Shown here piece after piece: positions 22,344-31,655 of a stretch of DNA of 64,000 nucleotides. Under the pieces are notes generated by a model. The model was not told where the DNA came from. It was given only the letters and a program-made list of their open reading frames with translations, and did no database searches. The DNA is from Pythium myriotylum (taxonomy: Eukaryota; Oomycota; Peronosporomycetes; Pythiales; Pythiaceae): assembly GCA_023091665.1 (NCBI GenBank), contig JALJCQ010000001.1, positions 3,472,001 to 3,536,000 on the forward strand, written 5' to 3'. The translations under genes were made by a program, and so were the position numbers. How positions within the stretch are numbered: position 1 is the stretch's first letter; every line of letters begins with the position of its first letter.

Positions 22344-22707
22344 TTGAGGATCGAGAGCCATGAGTGGAGATGCACCTGTGTGGGACGAATGCAGACACAC
22401 GTCGAGGGATGAACGCCTATGCTACACATATAGATCCTGTATCGACTGTCTGAGCATAATGGTATGTACATTGTGTATGCACAGTCCGTGGACACACGTC
22501 CACTCGTTCAGCATCTTCAGCGTCTAGAGACATCTAACGAGACATCCATGCACCCTCAGGGCTGTCGAGTCGGCACTGACGGCTACTGCGAGCGAGACAA
22601 CGTCACGACCACAGACCCACTGGACTTTCGCCATGGTCTCGAAGAGAATATCACTTGCTCCAACCTTCAGAACTGGACGATGAGCGAGACATTCTGTCCA
22701 GAAGACA
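22344..22707 (+). repeat. 364-bp identical duplicate block, copy 2
   Basis: Partner of 19347-19710; see PCM9. Downstream of 22707 the two genes have unrelated TM segments. Confidence 0.88.
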
Positions 22708-22973
22708 ATACACCTCAGCGGATCGTTAATCGAAGTAGTTCCGACGGTGACCTAGAGGCCAATATTACGAAGGCCATCGTAGTCCTCATCATCATCGGCC
22801 TGCTCTTGCTGCTTTGCTGCGTATTGTGTGTGAGAAGCCATAGGATGTCACAGCAGCGCAGAGAGGAAGTTCACCGCCGAGAGAGACTGGAAGTGCTTCA
22901 CAGCGCAAGAGCGGACGTGATCGAAGCGGAAGCAGAGCCGTCAACACCAGTTTACGCCGAGGTGCGGGGTTAG
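22360..22973 (+). CDS. PCM11: truncated-module PSI-like membrane protein
   Basis: Exons 22360-22461 and 22560-22973; 171 aa; 98-nt phase-0 intron identical to that of PCM9. Residues 1-82 are identical to PCM9, ending in SETFCPED. Then a different stalk, TM helix (AIVVLIIIGLLLLLCCVLCV) and tail (RRERLEVLHSARADV) ending STPVYAEVRG. It has the same half-length ectodomain. The tail keeps the inner-class pattern although its DNA is unlike PCM9, so the two genes are older paralogues homogenised only at the 5' end. Confidence 0.78.
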
Positions 22974-23320
22974 GAGCCGACAAACTCGACATGAAACTTG
23001 TGCGAGATCGTTTTGTCCTACGTGTATCGGTCAACGAAGTAGCCTACAAAATCTACTGCCATTCTGCACTAAATATTCCGTAAGCTTGGATTTAATCTGG
23101 AGTCTGCATCATCCCTCGTGGACCGGAAGGATGCTGCATAAGATTGATCCCAAACTGCTGGGCTCACCATCACCCACCACTAAAAGTTGGGAGATGGTTA
23201 GTCAACATCCTTTTTTGGGAGATGCTTCGAGGCCACTCTGGGTGGCGTCACCGTCTCCACACTTCTTGGCCCACAAGATGCTCTTTGTTCATAGCAACTC
23301 CACTTCTCAATCTCTCAAGT
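22974..23320. other. intergenic, promoter side of PCM12
   Basis: 347 bases; an initiator-like CCACTTCTCAATCTC lies at 23300-23314, 21 bases before the PCM12 ATG. Confidence 0.45.
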
Positions 23321-24609
23321 ATGAACAGCTCTCTTCACAGCTCTGTTCCCCAATCAGACGACTGCGAGTTCGACTCGTGGAACACGACGGCCAACTGCTG
23401 GAACCCACGGTCATGTCGTCAGTGCCTCCAACAACGGGTGAAGTCTTCTCCAGCAATTATTTGATACATACCAATTGAACGGATATTGACTCTAAAGCTA
23501 CCTTAGGCTTGTATGATCGGAAGCAATGGAGTCTGTCAGAACCGACAGCTCAGTTGGTACGGGAAGGACTACAAGGAGGGTATCAAGCTCCAGCTCGTTG
23601 CCAATAATTTGAGTGTCTCGGCGCGAAGTATCGTACAGAGCTGGTACTTCGACTCAGGCGAGGTTCAGTACTGCTCGCCAGACGACGAGGTTTGCCAAGA
23701 TTGTATCCAGAACAAGTTTTGGTTGCCTTCCGGAGGTGCGGCAGCCGACAGTCGCTTCTGCCTCGGCGCGAATGAGTGCGTGTGCGTGGCCAACTGCGAA
23801 TTCAACTCGATCAAGCCCATTTGCCCGGACGTAACTCCTGCACCGACCCCAAAGCCAACAGCGGCCGTGGTTCCAACGCAAGACGAGTGTCGGTACGCGT
23901 CCCAAGACTACTATGGTTGCTTGGCTACCGATCTTGCTCTGAATGCCTCGATAAGCCAGTAAGAGCTAGTAGTTGTTCTTGCAATTCTTCATCACGTTGA
24001 CCACGTCGTTTTGTATCAGGGCTGTCGCGTCGGCTCGAATGGCCATTGCGAACGAGATGATGCCGCGTCTCCGGATCCTATGGACTATCGTCATGCAATT
24101 CAGAACTGCTTAACACTGCCGGAGGCCCACGATCGTAACGATCCCATTCTCCTCCAGACCCAGCAATGGCACTTCCCTGCATCCGAGACCTCATACTGCC
24201 CAGACACGAAGGTCTCGTGCTACATGTGCTCGGAGTACTATCGCTATTGGCTCGCCTACAACCAAACTGCCGACAGCCGCTTCTGTGTGGGCACGGACGG
24301 TTGCGTGTGCATCGCCAACTGCGACTATAAACCCATGGACAACAGGTACTGTCCGCCGAATGCTAAAACGTACTCGCCCAGTTCTGGAGGCAGCAGCGAT
24401 GATAACGATTTCAGCGGCATCCTCTACATACTCTATGTGTGCGGGTTCTTCTGCCTAATCGGTATCGTCTTGTGTGTGCGATGAAACGAGGCGAGGCACG
24501 TCAGGCTCGAGCGGAAGCGAGGGACAACGAAAGGCTCACTGCTCAAGCCGACAGCAGTACGGACGTGGACTCACCAGCACCGGCTTACGTTGAAGTGCAG
24601 CTTGTGTAG
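23321..24609 (+). pseudogene. PCM12: two-module inner-class gene with two frameshifts
   Basis: Exon 1 23321-23437 (MNSSLHSS, CEFDSWNTTANCWNPRSC). Exon 2 23507-23958 carries module 1 (ACMIGSNGVC, QYCSPDDEVCQDC, FCLGANECVCVANC) but loses one base after TGCTTGG near 23920; correcting it would restore the YRSCSECLDKP motif. Exon 3 from 24020 carries GCRVGSNGHC, SYCPDTKVSC, FCVGTDGCVCIANC and a TM helix (LYILYVCGFFCLIGIVLCV), then TGA at 24482. The next frame continues with an RQARAEARDNERL tail and PAPAYVEVQLV, stopping at 24609. Two single-base shifts in an otherwise undamaged gene point to recent inactivation or sequencing error. Confidence 0.8.
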
Positions 24610-24853
24610 AAGTATAGCCACTAAAGCAAAATCTGCACTAGTGTTATCCGGTGTCACCCTGCACGTGCATGGGCGAAAGGTTACCAGAGTGCTGTACGAA
24701 ACGAATTCAGCCCCTTATCCACCTTGGCTAAATATCGGTCAGAGAATCCAAATCGAAGTGCCCAGCGGTAGCTGAACGTAGCCACTCAAACGCAGTTTGC
24801 GAGGAAGAAGCTGATCGTAAACATGCCCGATTAGGAACAAAACGCCTTGAGAT

Positions 24854-24922
24854 GCTTTTTGTGGAGATTCGGTGGATGGGTATACTCTGCCTACTCCCAT
24901 CCACCGATTCTCTACAAAAAGC
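24854..24922. repeat. 27-bp-arm inverted repeat
   Basis: GCTTTTTGTGGAGATTCGGT...GGG at 24854-24880 is mirrored at 24896-24922 with two mismatches around a 15-base loop. Foldback type; possibly a small non-autonomous transposon. Confidence 0.8.
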
Positions 24923-24931
24923 GCTCGCATT

Positions 24932-24960
24932 ATGAGAGCTACCTAGTAGGTTGCTCTCAT
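24932..24960. repeat. short hairpin next to the foldback
   Basis: ATGAGAGC ... GCTCTCAT with an inner TACCT/AGGT stem, 9 bases after the previous inverted repeat. Confidence 0.55.
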
Positions 24961-25407
24961 GGTGCGAGGCTGCGAGCTGCCTTCTCCATTCACACTTCAG
25001 AATGGCTATCCTGGAGGGATTCCATTCGCTTCTGCCTGGCCGTTGGTTCGACGTTCCGAGGCGCGCTATAAGATCCTATCAAGAGTTGAACAGATTTCAT
25101 GAACTTGGAGTCAGCGAGAACCAGGTGCATCGGTGGGTCTCCAAACCAATTGAACATAGTCACTGCTGTGTGTTCCCAGGCGAACGTGGAGATCCGAGTG
25201 AACGCTGTATTGGTTGAGGCGATGATTGCTTGTGACCCAGACTGAGATGGGCCACAGATCCAACCACCCTGTTTACGCGAGCCTAATACATGTACGTAGT
25301 AGGCGCAAATATTCGCCGATCTCTGCCACGCCACCCTGTTTACGTTGAATGATTTGTGGTCAGTTCCCACTCCCAGTTTTTCGATCCAATTCCTCCGCCA
25401 CTTCGTC

Positions 25408-25421
25408 TCATTGCTCCATTC
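25408..25421 (+). promoter_or_regulatory. initiator-like element of PCM13
   Basis: TCATTGCTCCATTC, 26 bases upstream of the ATG, resembles the oomycete TCATTYYNCAWTTT core promoter. Confidence 0.5.
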
Positions 25422-25433
25422 GTGATCACAACC

Positions 25434-26714
25434 ATGAATGTATCCACGACAACGCCCGGATCGGATCGCTGCGAGTTCGAGTCATGGAATACGACGACAA
25501 ACTGCTGGAATAAGCGGTCTTGCTTACGATGTCTTCAGGTTGAAGTGAGGCCTTGCTATCCAATGTGATGTTCAAATCCGACCACGGACTATAACTTGAA
25601 GATCTTAGGGTTGTATGATCGGCTCAAACGGTGTCTGCCTGAATATGCTTGGCTTCGACTCGACGAACAACTTCACGCTAGCTTTCAACCGAAGTAGCGT
25701 TCTCCCGGCAGCTAAGAATGCTAGCGACGCTGCTCGACGCCAAAGCCAGACCTGGCAGTTTCCTGCTATGGAGGCCTCCTACTGTTCTCCAACGGACGCT
25801 ATCTGTAACGAGTGCATTCGAAACAAGTTCTGGATCCCGCCCGGTGGCATGTGGGCCGACAGCCCTTTCTGCGTGGGCACCGGCGATTGTGTCTGTGTGC
25901 TCAATTGCGAGTTCCCCTACGCTCAACCTGATTATATTTGCACGGAGACGACGCCGGCCGACCAAGCTCTTCCGGTTGGTAGTTCGATCCCATCCAATGA
26001 CTACTGTCGTTTTGCAGATCAAGACCCATCGGGCTGCAAGCTCTATCGTACTTGCTCAAGTTGTGCTGACACACCGGTGAGTTTGAATATCGTGATCCAC
26101 ACCCCATGACGACACGTAACTGACGAGACTCTTCGGTACAGGGTTGTAGTGTCGGCGTCGACGGCTACTGTGAGTCCGATCTGGACGCTGCAAAGTCGAT
26201 TAACGCATCCCGCGGTGATCAAGATTATCGCCTCGCGATCCAGTACAACCTTACACTACCGAACGCTCGTCAGCTGAACTCGAGTGGGCTCCAGTCAACG
26301 CAGCACTGGACATTTCCGGCGTCTCTGGTGTCGTACTGCCCGGTTGAGAGCCTGACGTGTCAGGAGTGCATTCGAGAGGGGTTCTGGTCATCGGAGAACG
26401 ACAGTCGGTTCTGTGTTGGGCCTGACGGCTGCATTTGCGTAGCCAATTGTGCCCAGAGGAAAAACGATCGGCTTTGTTCGCCCACGCCAGCACCTCATTA
26501 TTCCGGAGGTGGTGCTTCAACCAGCGACACCCTGTTGGGTATCTTCCTCGTTACAGTGGTCATCTTTGGACTGGTCAGCTGCATTTGGTGTACTCAGATC
26601 TTGTGTTGCAAGTTGATCAGATCAGGCGATAGAGGGCGCGACCACGTTCGCCATGCTCATCATCAGGCGATCGAAGCGAACGACATCTCTAGACCTCTCA
26701 ACGTGGCCCGTTAG
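25434..26714 (+). CDS. PCM13: two-module PSI-like membrane protein, inner class
   Basis: Exons 25434-25544, 25609-26076 and 26142-26714; 383 aa; phase-0 introns of 64 and 65 nt. An alternative donor six bases earlier (CAG|GTTGAA) is also in phase; the later one keeps the family spacing after C(L)Q. Module 1: CEFESWNTTTNCWNKRSC, GCMIGSNGVC, SYCSPTDAICNEC, FCVGTGDCVCVLNC. Module 2: CRFADQDPSGCKLYRTC, SSCADTP | GCSVGVDGYC, SYCPVESLTCQEC, FCVGPDGCICVANC. TM helix: TLLGIFLVTVVIFGLVSCIW. Short tail with His-rich HAHHQ and no tyrosine or GW motif. N-glycosylation sequons occur in both modules. Confidence 0.86.
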
Positions 26715-27266
26715 ATAATGTCAACACGAAGTCGTAGCTTACCGGTAAAGCGTAAACTGGAGTATGGAAGAGTGAGTAGCAAGTAGGTTGCTACTAACGC
26801 TTCCAACGATATGGCTCCGAGTGGATCAGACACCGTTGGCGTTCGATCGGTAACAACTGAAGTGGATAAAGCGGATCCGAACAACAAAATATAAAATATT
26901 GGCCTTTCTTTATCAATGACTTTGAGGACAATTCACATAAGGACAATTCCTGTACATAACGTTACACAGTCTTCTCGCAGTTGGCGTGGTTGAGTCAAGA
27001 CCAGCTTTGCATTCTTCGGTTGAAAAATCGCGTGTTCCCGAAGCGGGCGGTATGCAGTGGAAGATATCGGTTCTTCACTCTGGGAAGGAGGCGCTTAAAG
27101 ACGATGGTATCCGATAATGAGTCACAATGAATCATCGCAAACAGACTCCACTATCCTACGGGGTACGATATTTTGTCACAACCCATTATAACTAGCATCT
27201 ACACATCCAACGATCCAACGGAGTCCTTGGTCCGAGTGTCATTAGCTCGTTTCCTGCGTTGAAGCC
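26715..27266. other. intergenic between PCM13 and the PCM14 pseudogene
   Basis: 552 bases. It has a small 8-bp-arm hairpin at 26775-26795 (AGTAGCAA / TTGCTACT). Nothing else seen. Confidence 0.5.
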
Positions 27267-28520
27267 ATGAGTACAACATCTCCATCGCCTGCCCGAGTGT
27301 CTGAAGTCTGCGAGTATGATTCGTGGAACTCGTCAACTGACTGCTGGAACTTGCGATCCTGTCGAGACTGCCTTGATCTCTCGGTAAGAACTGTTCCACA
27401 TGCTCCTTACTAAATCGCTCACGAATCACACTGAGCCCTTTTGGAATTAGAACTGTATCATCGGCACCAATGGAATCTGTCAGAGTCTTCACACAGCTGG
27501 ATATGGCGGATTCTTAACCGCAGATGGGGGCCTCAACTAACTCGCTGAGTCGCTTAACGGCTCGACGACAATTCAAGAGTGGAAGTTCCACATGCGTGAT
27601 GCCCAGTACTGTCCAGTGAATGGCGCTGAATGCCAAAAGTGCATCAAAGAAAAGTTCTAGCTGCCCGCTGGAGACTTGCATTGTCAACTGCGAGTTCGAC
27701 AGAACCCAGCCTATCTGCTCCAAGACAACACCTGTATCTACACCAAAACCCACGGTGACGATTCTGCCGACCCAAGAATCGTGTCGATACTCGTCGGTAA
27801 GCAGCAACTGCTATCCGTCCCGTCCATATTGTGGGCCAGTTCATATTTCGATACGAGTACCGGAATTGCTCTAGTTGCCTAAGGACGCCGGTATGTGATG
27901 CCTCCACAGACCACGTGGACGGTTCTTACTGACCATTCTGATTGCCCAGGGTTGACGCATCGGCACAGACGGGTACTGCGAGCGTGATGAGCCTGTATCT
28001 CCGAACGATGCTCTCGATTTTCGCCTCGCGTTCAAGTACAACTTGATATTACCGGGCGCGTCCAACGAGACTATCTCAGAGTCATAGCACTGGCACTTTC
28101 CTGCGTCACAAGCTTCCTATTGCCCGAGAACCAGCTTGACTTGTTCTGCCTGTTCGGCTCAGAATTTCTATCAGAGCTTCTCGGCAGAGACCGACAGCCG
28201 CTTTTGCGTCGCCCTCGATGGCTGTTTGTGCATCGCCAACTGCGACAGCAAGGCTGGTGACACACGCTGCCATCCTGAATTCCCGGATTATGGATCGCCA
28301 ATTCCCTCCGAACCGGGGCTTTTGGGGACTGGACACGCCGAAGCAATTTGCGTTCACGTTGAGTGTGCGCCTTCGGTGCCGTGTTTGTCATCCTGGGAAT
28401 TGTGTTGTTGTGTAAACACAATGGGAAGACGGCGGGAAAAAAAGAACTAGCACTGGAGGCACCCGTCGCGAGCGAACAAAGCTCACCGATCGCAGATACC
28501 GCCCAGGCTCGCCAAGCGTG
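27267..28520 (+). pseudogene. PCM14: heavily decayed two-module family member
   Basis: Exon 1 (27267-27383) is intact: MSTTSPSPARVSEVCEYDSW ... SCRDCLDLS, with a GTAAGA donor. Exon 2 (from 27451) reads NCIIGTNGICQ, then TAA near 27538, and KF-TAG where relatives have KFW. It lacks the DSRFCVG segment by a deletion that also shifts the frame. Exon 3 (from about 27951) starts G-TGA instead of GC, later has TAG for the Gln of the QHWHFPAS motif, but keeps TYC-like CPRTSLTCSAC and FCVALDGCLCIANC. The tail is unrecognisable. Introns are still flanked by plausible splice signals. Several of the nonsense changes look like C-to-T or G-to-A transitions. Confidence 0.85.
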
Positions 28521-28999
28521 AGCAGCAAAGTACTGTATGTATTGAGAGAGGATCAGCGAAGCAACACTACGCATCCAAATGCACCATCCACTTCTTCTGG
28601 ATTCCAGCCAAGAGATGTGTGCACACGATCAAGTCCGAGATGCTTTGTGCCACAAAACATTGCTCGTTACGTTTTACAGCTTTTTAGAACATACCATCAC
28701 AAGGAACGCATGGGCCTGAGATGCGCAGGAACATTGTGGGGCTCCGGTCTCGCGTGTAGAAATGCGACGTTTGTGATCAAGTTGCCTCATTCCAAAGGTG
28801 CCCGACAGCTGGCTCCACCCGTCACAGAATCTTTGACGGAAGATTTCGTTCAAGCAGTGTTGCACGGAACCAGATCTCTTCAACAGATCGGGGGGATGCT
28901 CCAGTCGCTCCTCCCGCGGACAAGTCCCACAGTGCTGGCTCGATTCCATCGCTCCACTTCTTTCTGCTTCCATTTTCGGTTTTCGTCTCGGAAGAAAGC
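28521..28999. other. intergenic, promoter side of PCM15
   Basis: 479 bases. Overlapping open frames on both strands (about 161 and 147 codons) have no family resemblance. Confidence 0.5.
28951..28977 (+). promoter_or_regulatory. initiator-like element of PCM15
   Basis: GCTCCACTTCTTTC followed by CATTTTC, 49 to 23 bases before the ATG; resembles an oomycete Inr followed by an FPR element. Confidence 0.45.
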
Positions 29000-29764
29000 A
29001 TGAGCGCTGCTGCGCCGTCGTTCGACGATTGTCGATACACGTTCTTCGACTCGCAAGGCTCTTGTCGCGCGGATCGAAACTGCGCCGAGTGCCTACAAAA
29101 GAAAGTACGTGGTCCATGCTCGATCTCTCTCAAGTTGCGTCGAGCGTATCATCACCTCATCTCTGCCATCCTCTAGGGCTGTCGGATCGGCGCTGGCGGA
29201 CTCTGTGAGCCAGAGAATACTACAAGCGGACTCAGTTTCAAGCTCGCAGTTGCCGCAAACCTCTCGCTCCCAGCTGCGAAAGACAACTCGAGCCAGCAAG
29301 CGTGGGTGTTCCCCGCATCGGAGACCACGTACTGTGACGCCAACGACACGATCTGCGCGCAATGCAGCGACGCCAACTACTGGCTTCCGTCGGGTGTGGC
29401 AATCGACAGTCGCTTTTGCGTTGGCGCCAACGGCTGCGTGTGCGTGCTCAACTGCAAAGCGAGCTTCCAGGCGTCGCTCTTGTGCAGCCCTACGAACGGG
29501 AGCAGCGATGCTGTTGCGACGCCGGCCTCCGTCGGGCCTGTTCCAGCCAACCAAGCGGCTGAGAGCAAACCCCACAGTGTCAGCTTTATCGTGTGGATCG
29601 TGCTGGGGATCATCGCCGTGCTCCTCTGCGTCATGATCCGCTTCGTGTACCGCAGCATCCGGGACCGTCGGCACAAGGAGGTCAGCTCGCACAAGTTTAT
29701 GCCGGGGACTGCAAAGGCCAAGGCAGTCGGAGACTCGACACCCGTCTTTCCCTTGCCTCGATGA
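29000..29764 (+). CDS. PCM15: one-module PSI-like membrane protein, inner class
   Basis: Exons 29000-29104 and 29177-29764; 230 aa; 72-nt phase-0 intron at the family position (CAECLQKK | GCRIGAGGLC). Exon 1 is short (MSAAAPSFDDCRYTFFDSQG) without a signal peptide. Second half: TYCDANDTICAQC, FCVGANGCVCVLNC. After a Ser/Pro/Ala stalk a TM helix (SFIVWIVLGIIAVLLCVMI) leads to a basic tail ending DSTPVFPLPR, where Phe stands at the place of the tyrosine of other inner tails. GC-rich and undamaged, unlike its left neighbours. Confidence 0.84.
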
Positions 29765-30163
29765 GTTGATGAGTCATAGTGGACATCCAATCTAATCATT
29801 ACCTATGTGGAGTCAAATAGTAGCTGGTGAATTGGAGGTAAATACGACGATCTTGGGCGTGTGAACTTTTGCGCACTTGATGCAGTCATCTGAGATTCCA
29901 CGGCTGTCGTGCTGTCGTTTGAAATACTCTATGATTGTCTATGAAGAATGGGGGGAGGCTATCGTGAGGCCGTTCCTCCACGAGCGTGGCTCATAGCCAC
30001 GAGTGAATCGGACGCTCACTATCGCTGCATGACTGACAATACCACGTTCACTTTGTCATGGCAAACCTTCGCCAGCACCATCAAAGATAGCAGAGTCGTC
30101 AACGAGTCGTGTAACAAGCACGGATTTCCATATAATGTACAGTCCATTGAACCTTGGATATCG
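29765..30163. other. intergenic between convergent PCM15 and PCM16
   Basis: 399 bases, nothing seen. Confidence 0.5.
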
Positions 30164-31314
30164 TCATAACTCATTCAGTGTCGTAGCATTGGCTGGCCGG
30201 GGCATGATCCCAGTTGTCCTCGCCGTTGGCTCAGAAGCCGAGCGAGGTCGGCCTTCGCTATCGCGGGCATCAGTCGTTGGACGTCGCTGGCGCGAAAGGA
30301 GGTCGCTCGGCGACGCTGGGAGATACACGTCGACAGCGTCGATGGCGACGGCGGGGCCGAGCGTGTTGTCAATCACGGGCATCGCCAGTGTCTGGTTCTG
30401 CGAGTTCTTAATCTCCTCGCGCTCCGTCTCGATCAGCTTTTCGCGCATCGAGAGCCAGCCCGAGAGGCCGAGGCGAGGGCCCGTCGGCTGCCGCTGCGGC
30501 AGTGGCATGTCATGGCGGAAGGCGACACGTCGATTGACTACGACCACACACAGGAAAAAGTTTCAAGTAAGTCATCCATCATGGAACGATGAGGTGATAT
30601 GACCAGAGCGAACTTACCTCGATCATGGAAAGCTTTCCGCGCCCACCGTCGCACAATGATGGTGACGATAAGGAAGACAAAACAGAGCGTGGCCATGATG
30701 CCGACCGAGGTGTACACCGTCTTGGAGGACGGGGCCGAGTACCCGTAGACTTTGCAGACATTCAAGATGACGTTGTCGTTGCGGTAGGTGGACTCACAGT
30801 TTTGGATGCAAACACAGCCGCCGACACCGCGGCAGTAGCGGAGGTACGAGACCTGCGAGTTGTCGAACGGGTTGGTCCAGCTATCTCGGCAAATGTTGCA
30901 GTACTTGTCGTTATCGGAGCAGTACGTCGTGTTGGTGCTCGGGTACTCAAACTTGCCCGGGTTGGAGATGCTGGCCGAGGTGTTGCGGCGAAAGTCTTCG
31001 TGGACGTCGTACTTGCTCATGCTGACGCAGACGCCATTGTTGTCGATCATGCACTTGGAGCCGGCGATCCACGTGTTGAGGCAGTCGTAGCAGCTCCGCG
31101 GCTGCACGCACTGCTCGTTGGCGTACCACGTGCACGTGTCGCCGGCCACGCTCGAGTACTTTTTCGTCGGCGCGCCGCCTTCGCTCGTGCGGTCTTTGAG
31201 CACCGTTTCCAGCGTCTCTCGCTGCGCGTTCGTCGCATTCTCGCCGACCGCGACGGAACCGACGGAACCGACGGAACCGTGCGCGGCCGAGCCGGACGCC
31301 GACGCCGACGCCAT
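30164..31314 (-). CDS. PCM16: one-module PSI-like membrane protein with GW-box tail, right outer class
   Basis: Minus-strand exons 31314-30618 and 30537-30164; 356 aa. Here the PSI half is unsplit (CTWYANEQCVQPRSCYDC, LNTWIAGSKCMIDNNGVC). The only intron (80 nt, phase 1, GTAAGT...GTAG) lies just after the TM helix (VGIMATLCFVFLIVTIIV). Second half: YPSTNTTYC, YCNIC, YCRGVGGCVCIQNC. The second exon carries the GW box PRLGLSGWLSMREKLIETE and VDVYLPASPS. The N-terminus is a Ser/Ala/Gly low-complexity stretch without a signal peptide. The TM/tail exon boundary is shared with PCM17, 18 and 19 and distinguishes this right-hand group from PCM1-5. Confidence 0.85.
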
Positions 31315-31655
31315 GGCAGCAGTGGCTGGAAGAGTCAAATGGGACGCTGCGGAGGCCAGACGAGGAGGAAGAGAAGGAGGAAGGGAAGCGGATGCGACAC
31401 TCGGCGTGACGAGGCCCAGTGTCTCACTTTGCCCACAATGGTGTGGTGATGACTTGGTGTGGACCACACCGAAAGATCTCCTCCCGAGGTCTGAACTCTA
31501 GCGGCTGCTATTCAGTTCGCGTACGGTACAACGATCTGATCCGACAAATCAACCAATCATATCACGAGCTAACTGAGCCGGGCGGGAAAGACCATCATTC
31601 CCAGCTGTTAGCTGCAGTTAACTCGGGCGATTTTTAGACCCCGTGTTTGGTTGCG
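31315..31655. other. upstream region of PCM16
   Basis: 341 bases between the PCM16 start and the 3' end of the LRR membrane gene, both on the minus strand; nothing further seen. Confidence 0.45.

Larger units (their letters stand above)
20836..22359. other. intergenic with decayed sequence
   Basis: About 1.5 kb holding a short hairpin (21075) and an interrupted minus-strand frame (21307-21690), both listed separately. A plus-strand frame at 21864-22208 has no recognisable domain. The last part shares promoter-like sequence with PCM9. Confidence 0.5.
24610..25433. other. intergenic with foldback elements
   Basis: 824 bases between PCM12 and PCM13; two inverted repeats are listed separately. 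A minus-strand frame (24990-25370) contains a GDPPMHLVL phrase that is faintly ankyrin-like but nothing more. Confidence 0.5.

Noticed and set aside
24990..25370. Minus-strand frame with an ankyrin-like GDPPMHLVL phrase
   Set aside because: A single weak phrase, no second repeat and no start or splice context; not enough to call a gene.
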